Source of the DNA: Flavobacterium succinicans LMG 10402
GTDB taxonomy: Bacteria > Bacteroidota > Bacteroidia > Flavobacteriales > Flavobacteriaceae
Length of the DNA stretch: 64,000 nucleotides
Direction of reading: 5' to 3'
NCBI RefSeq assembly: GCF_000611675.1
Contig: NZ_JATV01000014.1
Location: forward strand, 1-64,000
Under the pieces are notes generated by a model. It had not been told where the DNA came from, made no database searches, and saw only the letters and a list, made by a program, of their open reading frames with translations. Position 1 is the first letter of the stretch; each line of letters opens with the position of its first letter. Below, piece by piece: positions 1 through 8,513 of this stretch. Both the position numbers and the translations under genes were made by a program.

Positions 1-3
1 TTA

Positions 4-26
4 TAGGTATAGGCGCTTAGGTCGCA
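4..26 (+). repeat. Left terminal inverted repeat of the IS
   Basis: Begins TAGGTATAGGCGC and ends GGTCGCA. It pairs with 945-967 with two mismatches around the central TTAGG/TTTAG. Confidence 0.88.
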
Positions 27-44
27 AATAATTATCTTAGCCTT

Positions 45-953
45 ATGGCAGATAGAAATATTTTCAGAGGAGTGAATTCGATAAAATTTCATAATAGATT
101 TAAAGATGATAATTATTGTTTGACTTATCTTTCACAAATAAAATGGGCGGACGGATATAAATGTAAACGGTGTGATAATGACAAGTTCGGGAATGGAAAA
201 AATCCTCAAAACAGACGATGTACAAAATGCAGATACGATGAAAGTCCTACAACAGGAACAATGTTTGAGAAGATTAAATTTTCTCTTTTAATTGCATTCC
301 ATATTGCCTTTAAAATTAGCACTAAGAAGAAAGGGATGTCATCTTTAGAGTTAAGTTCAGAGTTTGAACTTCGTCAAAAGACTTGTTGGTCTTTCAAATC
401 AAAAGTGCAACAAGCAATGAAAAGCAGCTTGAACCACCCATTAACAGGGATAATTCATGTCGATGAGTTTATGGTTGGCGGTCCAGAAGAAAATAAGAAA
501 GGGAGAAGTAAAGGGTTAAAAAAACTTGCTGTTCTTGCCGTAGAAATTTTAGACGATGGTGTTGGCCGTGCTTATGCTGAGGTTATAGAACATTCATCTG
601 CAACAGAATTGGGAACTTTTTTAAAGAAATATGTATCAAAAGAAGCTACTATAATTACTGATAAATGGAGAGGTTATAGTCCATTGAAAAAAGATTTTTT
701 AAACCTGAAACAAGTTGATTCAGATGATGGAAAAAACTTTAAAGAGTTACATATCCACATAATGAATATCAAAGGTTGGCTAAGAGGAATACATCATCAT
801 TGCAGCAAAGAACATATGCAGGATTATTTGAATGAATATCATTTTAGATACAACAGAAGGTCAAATATGGATACAATCTTCGATGTGTTAATACTAAAGA
901 TGGTTAATTACAAAGAAAACTCAATAAATTCAATAACTAACGAGTGCGACTAA
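45..953 (+). CDS. IS1595 family transposase (ISXO2-like)
   Basis: Transposase of 302 residues, normal length for the family. The N-terminus carries a zinc ribbon with two CxxC pairs (CKRC and CTKC, about residues 39-62), the DNA-binding module of IS1595 proteins. The ISXO2-like catalytic domain follows, with candidate acidic residues D140 (HVDEF), D206 (ITDKW) and E264 (NEYHFRYNRR), the last block being the usual C-terminal signature. The gene almost fills the element, starting 18 bp inside the left repeat and stopping within the right repeat. There is no passenger gene. The frame is intact. Confidence 0.93.
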   Translation: MADRNIFRGVNSIKFHNRFKDDNYCLTYLSQIKWADGYKCKRCDNDKFGNGKNPQNRRCTKCRYDESPTTGTMFEKIKFSLLIAFHIAFKISTKKKGMSSLELSSEFELRQKTCWSFKSKVQQAMKSSLNHPLTGIIHVDEFMVGGPEENKKGRSKGLKKLAVLAVEILDDGVGRAYAEVIEHSSATELGTFLKKYVSKEATIITDKWRGYSPLKKDFLNLKQVDSDDGKNFKELHIHIMNIKGWLRGIHHHCSKEHMQDYLNEYHFRYNRRSNMDTIFDVLILKMVNYKENSINSITNECD

Positions 954-967
954 AGCGCCTATACCTA
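945..967 (-). repeat. Right terminal inverted repeat of the IS
   Basis: Reverse complement of 4-26 apart from two bases. It overlaps the last nine bases of the transposase gene, so the transposase stop codon lies inside the repeat. Confidence 0.88.
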
Positions 968-1027
968 CTTTTTTAATTGAAATTGTGGTGTTTTCATGGT
1001 CTTTTTTTTGGTTAAATATTTATTGTT

Positions 1028-2830
1028 TTATAAGTTAGAACTCATAATAGTGATGGGTAAACTATACTGTACACGAACTGGTACGCCGTCTTTCTGAGCA
1101 GGAATCCATTTTGGAGAAAGTTTGATTACGCGCATGGCTTCTTCGCCGGTCCCGTGTCCAATATCTCTCAAAACGCTGACATTAGTAATGCTTCCATCTT
1201 TTTCGATAATGAACATAACGTATACTTTTCCTTTTAAATTAGGTTCAGTTGGAGCTTGAAAATTATTTCCAACAAATTTGTAGAACTTCTCCATGCCTCC
1301 AGGGAATTCGGGTTTTTCAGTTATACCTGCTACATTAAACACAACATCATTCGATGGTGGTGGATTGCTTTCTTTTGTAGTTTCTTGTAGCAAATTGACT
1401 AAAGCCTCTTTTTTTGGATCAGGATTTAAATTTGCTAGGTTTTTATTAGGACTGACTAATGATTCTTCTTTTATATTCGATTTTGAAGTTGTCGGTGTTT
1501 TTTTCGAGTCAGTAAGAACAATATCGATGCTTTTCCCAGAAAACTTTTTATGCGCATTTTTTAAGTTTTTTTCATAATAGGCCTCTGTATAGAAACTATA
1601 CTGAAATGGTTGTGGAAATTTTTTGCTTCTTGCATTTTTAAAAACCGAGCTTCCTGTAAAATAAGCAATTTTGTCTGGTGAATAGACGGCTAAATGGCTG
1701 TTGTCAGCAGGAATATCGTCAATCCAGATGGCATATTTTTTACTGTTTTTGAAATCTTCAAATTCTGCCTTTGTAGGGCTCTTTTTTGAGTATTTTTTGG
1801 GAGTATAGGATAAGTATCTATTTTTTTCTTCCAAAGTCAAGTCTTCGTATTTTTTGGAAAAGATGAGGTTTCTTTTTTCGTCAGTAACATTAACTGTAAC
1901 ACTGGCATAGTAGGCATCTCTGTCGGTGACTGATGCAGTTGTAAATTTTGTGTTTATGGTTGGTTTCGTTTGTACCTGCGCTACACTATCGATGCAGAAA
2001 TAGCAAAATAGTGCGGTAAAAATGGGTAATAGTGCTAGCTGTTTGCCAAGTATTATCTTTTTAGAAGAATTTCGGCTCATCATGAGAAAGCGTTTTTTAG
2101 TGACTTGAAAATTTAAATTACTTGCTAGATACAAAGGCGGGTTGCAACTCGCTTTGGATAACAATAGCGATTGATAAAATGGAATATTTTTGTACGATTG
2201 CACCACTTTTTCATCGGCTAGGAATTCATGATTGAGTTGTATGGCTTTTTTGTACAACAAAAACAAAGGATTGAACCAAAAAACAGTTTTAATCAACTCT
2301 ACAAATAGAACATCTAGCGTGTGCTTTTGATTGACATGTGTCATTTCGTGAGCAAACAATTCTTTTTCAATTTTGCGTTCTTGGTATTCCGCTTCATTGA
2401 TGAAAATGGTATTCATAAAAGTATGCGGCAAAACAGCTTCTTTTAGTAAAACTAAAGTCGCGTTTTGAAACAAAAGGGTTGTGTTATTTTTTTTTAATTG
2501 ATAAAAAGTTACAATATTTCGAATAAATCTAACAGATAGTATTGCAGTTACTAGGACATAAATACCCCATAATGTTTGTTCTAAATAATTCGTTTCTTCT
2601 GCAATTACCATAGTTCCTCCAGAAAAGTTCATTGCAATTGGAGCAGTCGCAGGAGTCGTGATTTCTTTAATAATTTCAATCGAGATAAAAGGAATTAGAA
2701 GTGAAAAAAGCAAGCTAATCAACAAGTAAAACCGATTGAAACGGTGCATTTTTTCTTTTTCCAGAAAAAGCTGATATACTACCAATAGAATAGTAGCAGC
2801 AATAGTTGAAGTGAGCAAGTACTGTGTCAT
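1028..2830 (-). CDS. M56 (BlaR1-type) membrane metallopeptidase with TonB-like C-terminus
   Basis: Membrane protein of 600 residues. Hydrophobic segments lie near residues 1-20, 35-55 and 88-105, followed by a cytoplasmic zinc-peptidase site HEMTH (H161, E162, H165) and another membrane segment near 265-285. The last ~90 residues match a TonB C-terminal domain (EFPGG, YVMFIIEKDGSI, a WIPAQKDGVPV-like block). Known M56/BlaR1 proteins sense a signal outside the membrane and cleave the cognate BlaI repressor. The start overlaps the upstream blaI-like stop by 4 bp (ATGA type), so the pair is translationally coupled. No penicillin-binding sensor domain is visible, so the signal is unknown; the TonB-like domain may be the sensor or a partner-binding part. 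Confidence 0.88.
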   Translation of the reverse strand: MTQYLLTSTIAATILLVVYQLFLEKEKMHRFNRFYLLISLLFSLLIPFISIEIIKEITTPATAPIAMNFSGGTMVIAEETNYLEQTLWGIYVLVTAILSVRFIRNIVTFYQLKKNNTTLLFQNATLVLLKEAVLPHTFMNTIFINEAEYQERKIEKELFAHEMTHVNQKHTLDVLFVELIKTVFWFNPLFLLYKKAIQLNHEFLADEKVVQSYKNIPFYQSLLLSKASCNPPLYLASNLNFQVTKKRFLMMSRNSSKKIILGKQLALLPIFTALFCYFCIDSVAQVQTKPTINTKFTTASVTDRDAYYASVTVNVTDEKRNLIFSKKYEDLTLEEKNRYLSYTPKKYSKKSPTKAEFEDFKNSKKYAIWIDDIPADNSHLAVYSPDKIAYFTGSSVFKNARSKKFPQPFQYSFYTEAYYEKNLKNAHKKFSGKSIDIVLTDSKKTPTTSKSNIKEESLVSPNKNLANLNPDPKKEALVNLLQETTKESNPPPSNDVVFNVAGITEKPEFPGGMEKFYKFVGNNFQAPTEPNLKGKVYVMFIIEKDGSITNVSVLRDIGHGTGEEAMRVIKLSPKWIPAQKDGVPVRVQYSLPITIMSSNL

Positions 2831-3201
2831 GGTTTCTTTTTTTGGATTTCGTTATCTATGATTTTTTTAAGATCCTCTAGTTCTTTGGCGGTTAGGTTTG
2901 TTTCTTTGGTAAAAAATGAAGCAAATTGAGAAGCTGAATTATTAAAGAAATTACTAATTAGTCCATTGACATGTTTTGAGAAATAATCGTTTTTGTCAAT
3001 TAATGGGTAATACTCTCTCGAGTTGCCATATTCTTTGTAAGCTACAAACTGCTTGTCAATCATTCGTTTTAATAAGGTAGCAATGGTAGTTGTAGCAGGT
3101 TTTGGGTCAGGGTAGGCTTCGAGTAGGTCTTTCATAAAGGCTTTTTCGAGTTGCCACAAATGCTGCATAACTTGTTCTTCGGCGTTGGTGAGTTGTTGCA
3201 T
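2827..3201 (-). CDS. BlaI/MecI/CopY family transcriptional repressor
   Basis: A 124-residue protein, standard length for the BlaI family. The winged-helix N-terminal half begins LTNAEEQVMQHLW and continues through the ATTTIATLLKRM recognition-helix region. The C-terminal half (about 75-124) is the dimerisation region, the part usually cut by the partner peptidase. It sits 3 bp after the small lipoprotein gene and overlaps the M56 gene by 4 bp, forming a three-gene operon read leftwards. It probably represses its own operon; no operator dyad was identified with confidence. Confidence 0.92.
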   Translation of the reverse strand: MQQLTNAEEQVMQHLWQLEKAFMKDLLEAYPDPKPATTTIATLLKRMIDKQFVAYKEYGNSREYYPLIDKNDYFSKHVNGLISNFFNNSASQFASFFTKETNLTAKELEDLKKIIDNEIQKKKP

Positions 3202-3204
3202 GGT

Positions 3205-3636
3205 TTATTGTTTTGTGTTTTTTATTTCTTTTTCTGAGATAAGTTCTCCATGGTCGTACAAACGGTTGATGATTAAATTTTTATTGGTGTCGAAATACTC
3301 CCATTCGCCGGAGTAAAACCAATGAATGTCTTTCCCTTTTTCAATCAACTGTGTAATTCCTTTGGCTTGAAGCGCTCCATTCGGGTGGTAAAAGCGCACT
3401 TTGCAATACTCTTTTTTATAGGTTTCTTTTTTGATGATTTTGCCATTGGCATAATATTTCCATTTTTTGACTGGCTCTCCTTCTTTGTATCTTCCAATAG
3501 ATTTGTATCGAATGGTGTCCAAAGTATATTCTTCAATCCATTTGCCGTGCATTTTTTTGTCTTTCTTTTGATTGATGTGTTGTACTTGGCAACTACATAA
3601 AAGAAATAGTACAAATAGTAAGATTGGTTTTGCCAT
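3205..3636 (-). CDS. Lipoprotein with MORN-like (YwqK-type) repeats
   Basis: A 143-residue exported protein. The N-terminal hydrophobic stretch ends in LLCSC, a lipobox-like site with lipid Cys at about residue 15 or 17. The body repeats the pattern G-x-W/Y-x-x-Y-x-x-G (for example EGEPVKKWKYYANGKI and HPNGALQAKG), typical of MORN/YwqK proteins. It is first in the operon with the BlaI-like repressor and M56 peptidase (3-bp gap). A role linked to that signalling pair is possible by position only; the molecular function is unknown. Confidence 0.72.
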   Translation of the reverse strand: MAKPILLFVLFLLCSCQVQHINQKKDKKMHGKWIEEYTLDTIRYKSIGRYKEGEPVKKWKYYANGKIIKKETYKKEYCKVRFYHPNGALQAKGITQLIEKGKDIHWFYSGEWEYFDTNKNLIINRLYDHGELISEKEIKNTKQ

Positions 3637-3744
3637 GGCTCTACAGAATAATACATTACTCTACAAATGTAGAATAAAAAATAATATCTGCAACAAAATG
3701 GTTAACTTTTTTGCAATGAGTGGTTTAGGAACGGTTTTGCGTAA

Positions 3745-3840
3745 GGGGTAGGAGCGGCATCCTTTTTGGGGACTCGCTTTTTCGGCGAGGGCCCAAAAAG
3801 ATATAGCGGATGACCCGACCCGCTTTTTCTGCGGGTTACG
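3745..3840 (+). repeat. Dispersed structured element, copy A
   Basis: Carries the core AGCGGCATCC, a variable stem (TTTTTGGG...CCCAAAAA, with inner CTCGC/GCGAG), then GATATAGCGGA. The outer helix here is GGGT (3746-3749) with ACCC (3813-3816). A second hairpin (ACCCGC 3818-3823 with GCGGGT 3831-3836) is attached. The 264-bp gap between the lipoprotein start and the dipeptidase stop is largely this element. Other copies are at 9543, 53775, 56697 and 63362. Confidence 0.75.
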
Positions 3841-3900
3841 CCCAAAAAAAAATCCGCTCAATCAAGTATGAAGGAGCGGATGTTGGTATGAAAAGAGTAT

Positions 3901-5289
3901 TTATTTACTCAACTCTACAAAATATTTATAGAAAAGCGGAATGGTTTCGATTCCCTTTAGGTAATTGAAAATTCCGAAATGTTCGTTAGGGGAGTGAATC
4001 GCATCGGAGTCTAAACCGAATCCCATCAAGATGGTTTTGCTTTTCAATTCTTTTTCGAATAATGCAACGATAGGAATGCTTCCACCGGAACGAACCGGAA
4101 TAGCAGGCACTCCAAAGGTTTCTGTATAAGCTTTGTTGGCGGCTTGGTAACCAATGCTGTCGATAGGAGTCACATAACCTTGTCCACCGTGATGCGGTTT
4201 TACTACAACACTCACGCCAGCTGGAGCAATACTTATGAAGTGTTTGGTGAACAAATCGGTAATCACTTCCCAATCTTGATTAGGTACTAAACGCATTGAT
4301 ATTTTTGCGTAAGCTTTGCTAGCAATGACCGTTTTGGCTCCTTCTCCTGTATAACCTCCCCAGATTCCATTTACATCTAGAGTGGGGCGGATAGAATTAC
4401 GCTCATTTGTTGTGTAGCCTGTTTCGCCATACACATCATTGATATCTAATGCTTTTTTGTAGTTTTCTAAGCTAAATGGTGCTTTGCCCATTTCGGCTCT
4501 TTCTTCCAGAGATAATTCTTCTACATTATCATAGAAACCTGGAATGGTGATGTGATTGTTTTCGTCGTGAAGCGAAGCAATCATTTTGGATAAGATATTG
4601 ATTGGGTTGGCAACTGCGCCACCGTACAAACCAGAATGTAAATCGCGGTTAGGACCAGTCACTTCTACTTCTACATAACTCAATCCACGCAATCCTGTGG
4701 TAATGGATGGTTGTTGGTTAGAAATCATTCCCGTATCCGAAATTAAAATCACATCGTTTTTTAATTTCTCAGTGTTATTTTCAACAAATGTTTTTAAGTT
4801 GACACTGCCTACTTCTTCTTCACCTTCAATCATGAATTTTACATTACAAGGCAAAGTATTGCTTTGAATCATGTATTCAAAAGCTTTTACATGCATGTAC
4901 ATTTGGCCTTTGTCATCGCAAGCACCACGAGCAAAAATAGCGCCTTCAGGATGAATAGCCGTTGATTTGATCACAGGTTCAAAAGGAGGAGAGGTCCATA
5001 ATTCGATAGGATCGGCGGGTTGTACATCGTAGTGTCCGTAAACCAAAACCGTTGGTAAATTAGGGTCTATGATTTTTTCTCCATATACGATCGGATAACC
5101 TGCAGTTTCACAGATTTCAACGAAATCACAGCCAGCTTTTTCTAAACTAATTTTTACGGCTTCTGCGGTATCAAGTACATCTTGAGAGAAAGCGGTATCG
5201 GCACTAACGGAAGGAATTTTTAATAATTCGACTAATTCATTGATAAAGCGTTCTTTATGTTGCTGAACGTAATTACTTCTATTTTCCAT
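3901..5289 (-). CDS. M20 family dipeptidase
   Basis: Cytoplasmic zinc peptidase of 462 residues, normal length for M20/CNDP-like dipeptidases. The metal-site motifs are in order: GHYDVQPADP (His plus Asp), GACDDKGQ (bridging Asp), GEEEVGS (catalytic and metal Glu), and a late HSPNEHFG block with the final His. The lid/dimerisation domain lies between about residues 200 and 330. No signal peptide is seen. The gene stands alone: tRNA-Leu lies upstream and structured repeat A downstream. The expected role is cleaving di- or short peptides; the exact substrate cannot be read from sequence. Confidence 0.93.
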   Translation of the reverse strand: MENRSNYVQQHKERFINELVELLKIPSVSADTAFSQDVLDTAEAVKISLEKAGCDFVEICETAGYPIVYGEKIIDPNLPTVLVYGHYDVQPADPIELWTSPPFEPVIKSTAIHPEGAIFARGACDDKGQMYMHVKAFEYMIQSNTLPCNVKFMIEGEEEVGSVNLKTFVENNTEKLKNDVILISDTGMISNQQPSITTGLRGLSYVEVEVTGPNRDLHSGLYGGAVANPINILSKMIASLHDENNHITIPGFYDNVEELSLEERAEMGKAPFSLENYKKALDINDVYGETGYTTNERNSIRPTLDVNGIWGGYTGEGAKTVIASKAYAKISMRLVPNQDWEVITDLFTKHFISIAPAGVSVVVKPHHGGQGYVTPIDSIGYQAANKAYTETFGVPAIPVRSGGSIPIVALFEKELKSKTILMGFGLDSDAIHSPNEHFGIFNYLKGIETIPLFYKYFVELSK

Positions 5290-5355
5290 TTTGGAGGTTT
5301 AATTTTGTAAAGTCAAATGTACAAAAAAATGATTATTATTTTTTTTAAAAAATCC

Positions 5356-5385
5356 TTTGAAAATTAGAACTTATGCTTATATTTG
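5356..5385 (+). promoter_or_regulatory. Promoter of tRNA-Leu
   Basis: TTTG at 5356-5359 and TATATTTG at 5378-5385 with an 18-bp spacer match the Bacteroidota sigma consensus (TTTG, ~19, TAnnTTTG). The predicted transcript would begin a few bases before the mature tRNA at 5399. Confidence 0.8.
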
Positions 5386-5398
5386 CACCCACAAAGTC

Positions 5399-5480
5399 GC
5401 GGATATGGCGAAATTGGTAGACGTGCCAGACTTAGGATCTGGTGCCGCAAGGCGTGTAGGTTCGAGTCCTATTATCCGCA
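5399..5480 (+). tRNA. tRNA-Leu (anticodon TAG)
   Basis: Cloverleaf read directly. The acceptor stem is GCGGATA/TATCCGC, the anticodon arm CCAGA-CTTAGGA-TCTGG gives anticodon TAG, there is a long class II variable arm (TGCCGCAAGGCGT), and the T arm is GTTCGAGTC-like. Discriminator A is at 5480. The 3' CCA is not encoded. Confidence 0.96.
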
Positions 5481-5486
5481 CAAAAA

Positions 5487-5517
5487 AAGCTTCTCATTAC
5501 GAGAAGCTTTTTTTTTT
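5487..5517 (+). terminator. Intrinsic terminator after tRNA-Leu
   Basis: A perfect 9-bp stem AAGCTTCTC / GAGAAGCTT with a 5-nt loop, followed by a run of ten T, starting 7 bp after the tRNA. Confidence 0.9.
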
Positions 5518-5626
5518 GAATGAGTAACGTTTTTTTAATTTTTAAATAACAAATAAAATAGTACATTTAGAACCTCGTTTCTAAATATCACTTTTTGTTC
5601 CTAATTTAATTTTTTCAAAAACCATA

Positions 5627-6199
5627 ATGACAACTTTACTGCATCCTTTCAAAGATTTAGTTTCAAATGATCTTTTCGTAAAACTAGCGTACATATGTAA
5701 TGAGCGGGAAAATCAATTAAAAAAAGCTTTCGAAGTATGCATTTGTACCCTTTTAGTAGGGATTAAAAATTGTAAAGACTTGGAGGTTTTGTTAAAAGCA
5801 GTGGATGAAATAGAGGTTTCTTTTGAAAAACAATTAGATGATTTTTATACTCATGAAAACTTGTTTTCCGAGGCTTTTGTGTATCTTAACCGTTTGTTTC
5901 CCAACAAAAAAGAGCGTTTGTCAGAGATGATTTCTAATGAAATGTGTATTAAAAGCGAATCCGCAAGGGTGCTTTTTAATGTAGTAACGCTTTTGGTGTT
6001 GGCTAACTTGAAGAAAGAGGTTCCTGAAAATTTATTTTCATTGTTAGATAAAGAGGCTCAAACTTTGTATGGTATTTTGCCCCGAGGTGTGCGGTTAATC
6101 TTAGGGATTGCCAATGCTGAAAAAGGGTATGATTATTTTGAAAGTAGCCGGCCAGAGATCGCTGCTTTTTCGTTCTTCCGTTTTAAAAAAGGAAAGTAA
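5627..6199 (+). CDS. Hypothetical protein, mostly alpha-helical
   Basis: A 190-residue protein not recognised with confidence. It has no signal peptide and looks largely helical with alternating charged and hydrophobic residues; hydrophobic stretches fall at about 35-47 (VCICTLLVGI) and 118-130 (FNVVTLLVLANL). The overall pattern is faintly like DUF937-type proteins, but the similarity is too weak to name it. It starts at an ATG after an A-rich leader, is bounded upstream by the tRNA terminator and downstream by a bidirectional terminator, so it is monocistronic. Codon use resembles the neighbours and gives no sign of recent transfer. Confidence 0.75.
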   Translation: MTTLLHPFKDLVSNDLFVKLAYICNERENQLKKAFEVCICTLLVGIKNCKDLEVLLKAVDEIEVSFEKQLDDFYTHENLFSEAFVYLNRLFPNKKERLSEMISNEMCIKSESARVLFNVVTLLVLANLKKEVPENLFSLLDKEAQTLYGILPRGVRLILGIANAEKGYDYFESSRPEIAAFSFFRFKKGK

Positions 6200-6233
6200 A
6201 GACTAGAATTGTTGCTCTAGTTTGATATAAAAA

Positions 6234-6262
6234 AAGGGATATTGAAGTGCTCAATATCCCTT
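6234..6262. terminator. Bidirectional terminator
   Basis: AAGGGATATTGA / TCAATATCCCTT, a perfect 12-bp stem with a 5-nt loop, flanked by A-run and T-run. It lies between convergent genes (5627-6199 and 6274-8034) and can serve both. Confidence 0.9.
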
Positions 6263-6273
6263 TTGCTTTGAAA

Positions 6274-8034
6274 TTATTTTTTGCCTATCCAGTGATCAAT
6301 TTTTGTTTCCAATAGAGCCAAAGGCAAGCATCCTGATTCTAATACTTTTTCGTGGTATGTTTTGATATCAAAATTATTGCCTAACTTGGTTTTTGCTTTT
6401 TCTCGAAGTTCCATGATTTTAAGTTGTCCCATTTTATAAGAGAGCGCTTGACCTGGAATGGCCATGTAACGTTCTATTTCGGCAATGATACTGGCTTCAC
6501 TTTCGGCTTCGTTTTCCAGAGAATATTTGATGGCTTGTTCTCTAGTCCAGCCTTTGCTGTGTAATCCTGTGTCGACCACCAAACGAATGGCGCGATGCAT
6601 CTCGTTGCTCAACATGCCAAAATACTGATACGGATCTTTATAAAGTCCCAATTCTGGGCCTAAGCTTTCAGTGTATAGCGCCCAGCCTTCGCCATACGCA
6701 CCAAACCAATTGTATTTTCTGAAATCAGGTAAATTGGCATTTTCTTGTTGCAAGGATACCTGAAAATGATGACCTGGAATGGCTTCGTGTAAAAATAAAT
6801 CTTCGTCACCATACATATTGTAGCTTTTAACATCTGGAATGGGAACGTAAAAAATACCAGGACGACTACCATCTGTCGTGCCTTGATTGTATTCGGCACT
6901 GGCCGTTTTTTCTCGAAATGCTTCAGTTCTTCTTACTTCAAATTTAGTTTTAGGTTGTAATGAAAACAACTGATTGACTTTAGGCTCAATAATTTTATGG
7001 ATGCGATTAAAATTGGCAATTACTTCTTCAGGTTGTGTAAAAGGCATTAATTCTTTTTTGTTTCGCACTTCATCAAAAAAGGCTATTAAGCTTCCTTTGA
7101 AACCTACTTGGGCTTTTACTTTCTCCATTTCACTTCGAATGCGTGCTACTTCTTTAAGTCCCAATTCGTGAATGGCTTCTGGAGTGGTGGTGGTTGTAGT
7201 CCACTGTTTGGCATAGCTGGCGTATAGATTTTTGCCAAACGAAAGGCTGCCGATACCACTTGTAGCTCTTGAAGCAGGGAGGTATTCGGTTTTCAAAAAA
7301 GCAGTCATTTTTTGGTATTGAGGGATCAGTTTTGTGGTGATTACCGTGCTGTATTTGTTGGCTATGTCTTGCTTTGTGCTAGCTGAGAAACTAGAGGGCA
7401 TGAGCTTTACTGCCGAATAAAATAGATTATCTTCAACTTTTGCTGTAGGCATTTGTTCAAATTGTGGAATCATTTTTAAAGTCAAAGCCTTGGGTAATAC
7501 GGCACCTTCTTTAATACCTTTTTTCATATATACCATGGCCGAATCGATCCATTGGCTATACAATTCCATTCTTTTGAGAAAGTTGGTGTAATCTTTTTCG
7601 GTTTTAAAAGGTTGTGCACTAGTGCCGCCGGCCATTTGTCCAATCGTTAAATGCGTGCCTTCAAACTGACTCATAGGTATTAAATTAGTAGGATATTGTA
7701 GCATTTCCTTGCCTATAGCAATTTCCCATTTTATGATTTCATAGCTGTTAAGCTCTTCCTCAGAGAGGCTTGTACTGTCTATTTCGCTCAATGCTGTTTC
7801 GTATTTTTCATAAAAAGCTTCTTGTTTTTTTCGGAACGAATCGGTCATTTCAAATTGCAATTGGTCATTGTATTCGTTTTGACCATTTTGTGTGGCGCCA
7901 AGTGGATTTAAAACATTTTTGTCATCAAAGTAACTCTTGGTTAGTGCACTAAAATTAGTAGAATTCGCTTCTTTTTTGCAGCTAATAAAAAGTACAGATA
8001 GCGCAAAAGTTAATAGGAATAGGTTTTTTCTCAT
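6274..8034 (-). CDS. DUF885 family lipoprotein, predicted metallopeptidase-like
   Basis: A 586-residue protein with a lipoprotein signal (LLTFALSVLFISC, lipid Cys at about 20), so it is probably anchored in the envelope. The DUF885 hallmarks are present: HEAIPGHHFQ with an HExxxGHH zinc-site pattern, then GEGWALYTESLG, and the final third with EAESEASIIAEIERY. The family is related in motif order to carboxypeptidase-like gluzincins, so peptide hydrolysis is likely, but the substrate is unknown. The length is typical. It appears monocistronic, with the shared terminator just beyond its stop. Confidence 0.9.
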   Translation of the reverse strand: MRKNLFLLTFALSVLFISCKKEANSTNFSALTKSYFDDKNVLNPLGATQNGQNEYNDQLQFEMTDSFRKKQEAFYEKYETALSEIDSTSLSEEELNSYEIIKWEIAIGKEMLQYPTNLIPMSQFEGTHLTIGQMAGGTSAQPFKTEKDYTNFLKRMELYSQWIDSAMVYMKKGIKEGAVLPKALTLKMIPQFEQMPTAKVEDNLFYSAVKLMPSSFSASTKQDIANKYSTVITTKLIPQYQKMTAFLKTEYLPASRATSGIGSLSFGKNLYASYAKQWTTTTTTPEAIHELGLKEVARIRSEMEKVKAQVGFKGSLIAFFDEVRNKKELMPFTQPEEVIANFNRIHKIIEPKVNQLFSLQPKTKFEVRRTEAFREKTASAEYNQGTTDGSRPGIFYVPIPDVKSYNMYGDEDLFLHEAIPGHHFQVSLQQENANLPDFRKYNWFGAYGEGWALYTESLGPELGLYKDPYQYFGMLSNEMHRAIRLVVDTGLHSKGWTREQAIKYSLENEAESEASIIAEIERYMAIPGQALSYKMGQLKIMELREKAKTKLGNNFDIKTYHEKVLESGCLPLALLETKIDHWIGKK

Positions 8035-8083
8035 TTTGATTAGTTTAGAACAACCGTAAAGCTACTTTATTTTTTTGTTAATT

Positions 8084-8446
8084 TTATCCGTGATAGACTC
8101 TCGAAGCTATAATTTTTTCGTTTTTAACTTCTAAAACTTCGGCTACAAGCATATTGTCTTCATTGTCGACCATTCGAATATATTCCATAAATACTCGATC
8201 GCCATTAGCAGTAAGCGAGGTTACTTTGTAGTGCAAACTCGGAAGTCTTTCAAAAGCCTCCTGCCACCATGCTCTTAAGGCATGTTTTCCGGATATTAGA
8301 CCTTGGGTTTCAGGTTGACGTACTTTGAGTTTTGGACTAAAGTGTATGGCTTCGTCATCATAAAGCGACAACAATTTTTCTAACTCTTTATTATTAAAAC
8401 AGTCAAACCATTTGAAAGCAATAGAGTTTAATTTTTCTGGACTCAT
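8084..8446 (-). CDS. SnoaL-like / NTF2-fold protein
   Basis: A 120-residue cytoplasmic protein with the NTF2-like pattern: N-terminal helices (WFDCFNNKELEKLLSLYDDEAIHFSP), central ALRAWWQEAFERLPSL, and C-terminal beta strands with acidic and hydrophobic alternation (NMLVAEVLEVKNEKI). The family includes small hydrolases, isomerases and non-catalytic binding proteins, so no reaction is assigned. A terminator hairpin separates it from the upstream pseudouridine synthase gene, so it probably has its own promoter. Confidence 0.82.
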   Translation of the reverse strand: MSPEKLNSIAFKWFDCFNNKELEKLLSLYDDEAIHFSPKLKVRQPETQGLISGKHALRAWWQEAFERLPSLHYKVTSLTANGDRVFMEYIRMVDNEDNMLVAEVLEVKNEKIIASRVYHG

Positions 8447-8464
8447 AATAGTTTTGAATTAAAA

Positions 8465-8495
8465 AATCCCATTGCAATTGGATTGTAATGGGATT
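8465..8495 (-). terminator. Terminator downstream of the pseudouridine synthase
   Basis: AATCCCATT / AATGGGATT arms extended inward by CAAT/ATTG around a TGG loop. On the minus strand the stem is followed by a T-run. Confidence 0.85.
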
Positions 8496-8513
8496 GTTTG
8501 GTATTTATTTTTG

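Larger units (their letters stand above)
4..967 (+). mobile_element. Complete IS1595-family insertion sequence
   Basis: A 964-bp element bounded by 23-bp imperfect inverted repeats (4-26 and 945-967, 21 of 23 matching by eye) that encloses a single transposase gene. The three bases visible to the left (TTA) equal the last three of the eight bases to the right (968-975), which fits the 8-bp target duplication known for IS1595 elements. The window starts too soon to see all eight. The transposase frame is intact and both ends are present, so the copy may be active. It lies 60 bp past the stop of the M56 peptidase gene and interrupts no gene visible here. Confidence 0.9.

Noticed and set aside
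3345-3656. 103-codon frame on the minus strand overlapping the MORN-like lipoprotein
   Set aside because: Other-frame shadow; the lipoprotein frame has a signal sequence and repeat motifs.
3661-3861. 66-codon open frame on the minus strand
   Set aside because: It is made entirely of repeat copy A and its flank; composition follows the hairpins, not coding.
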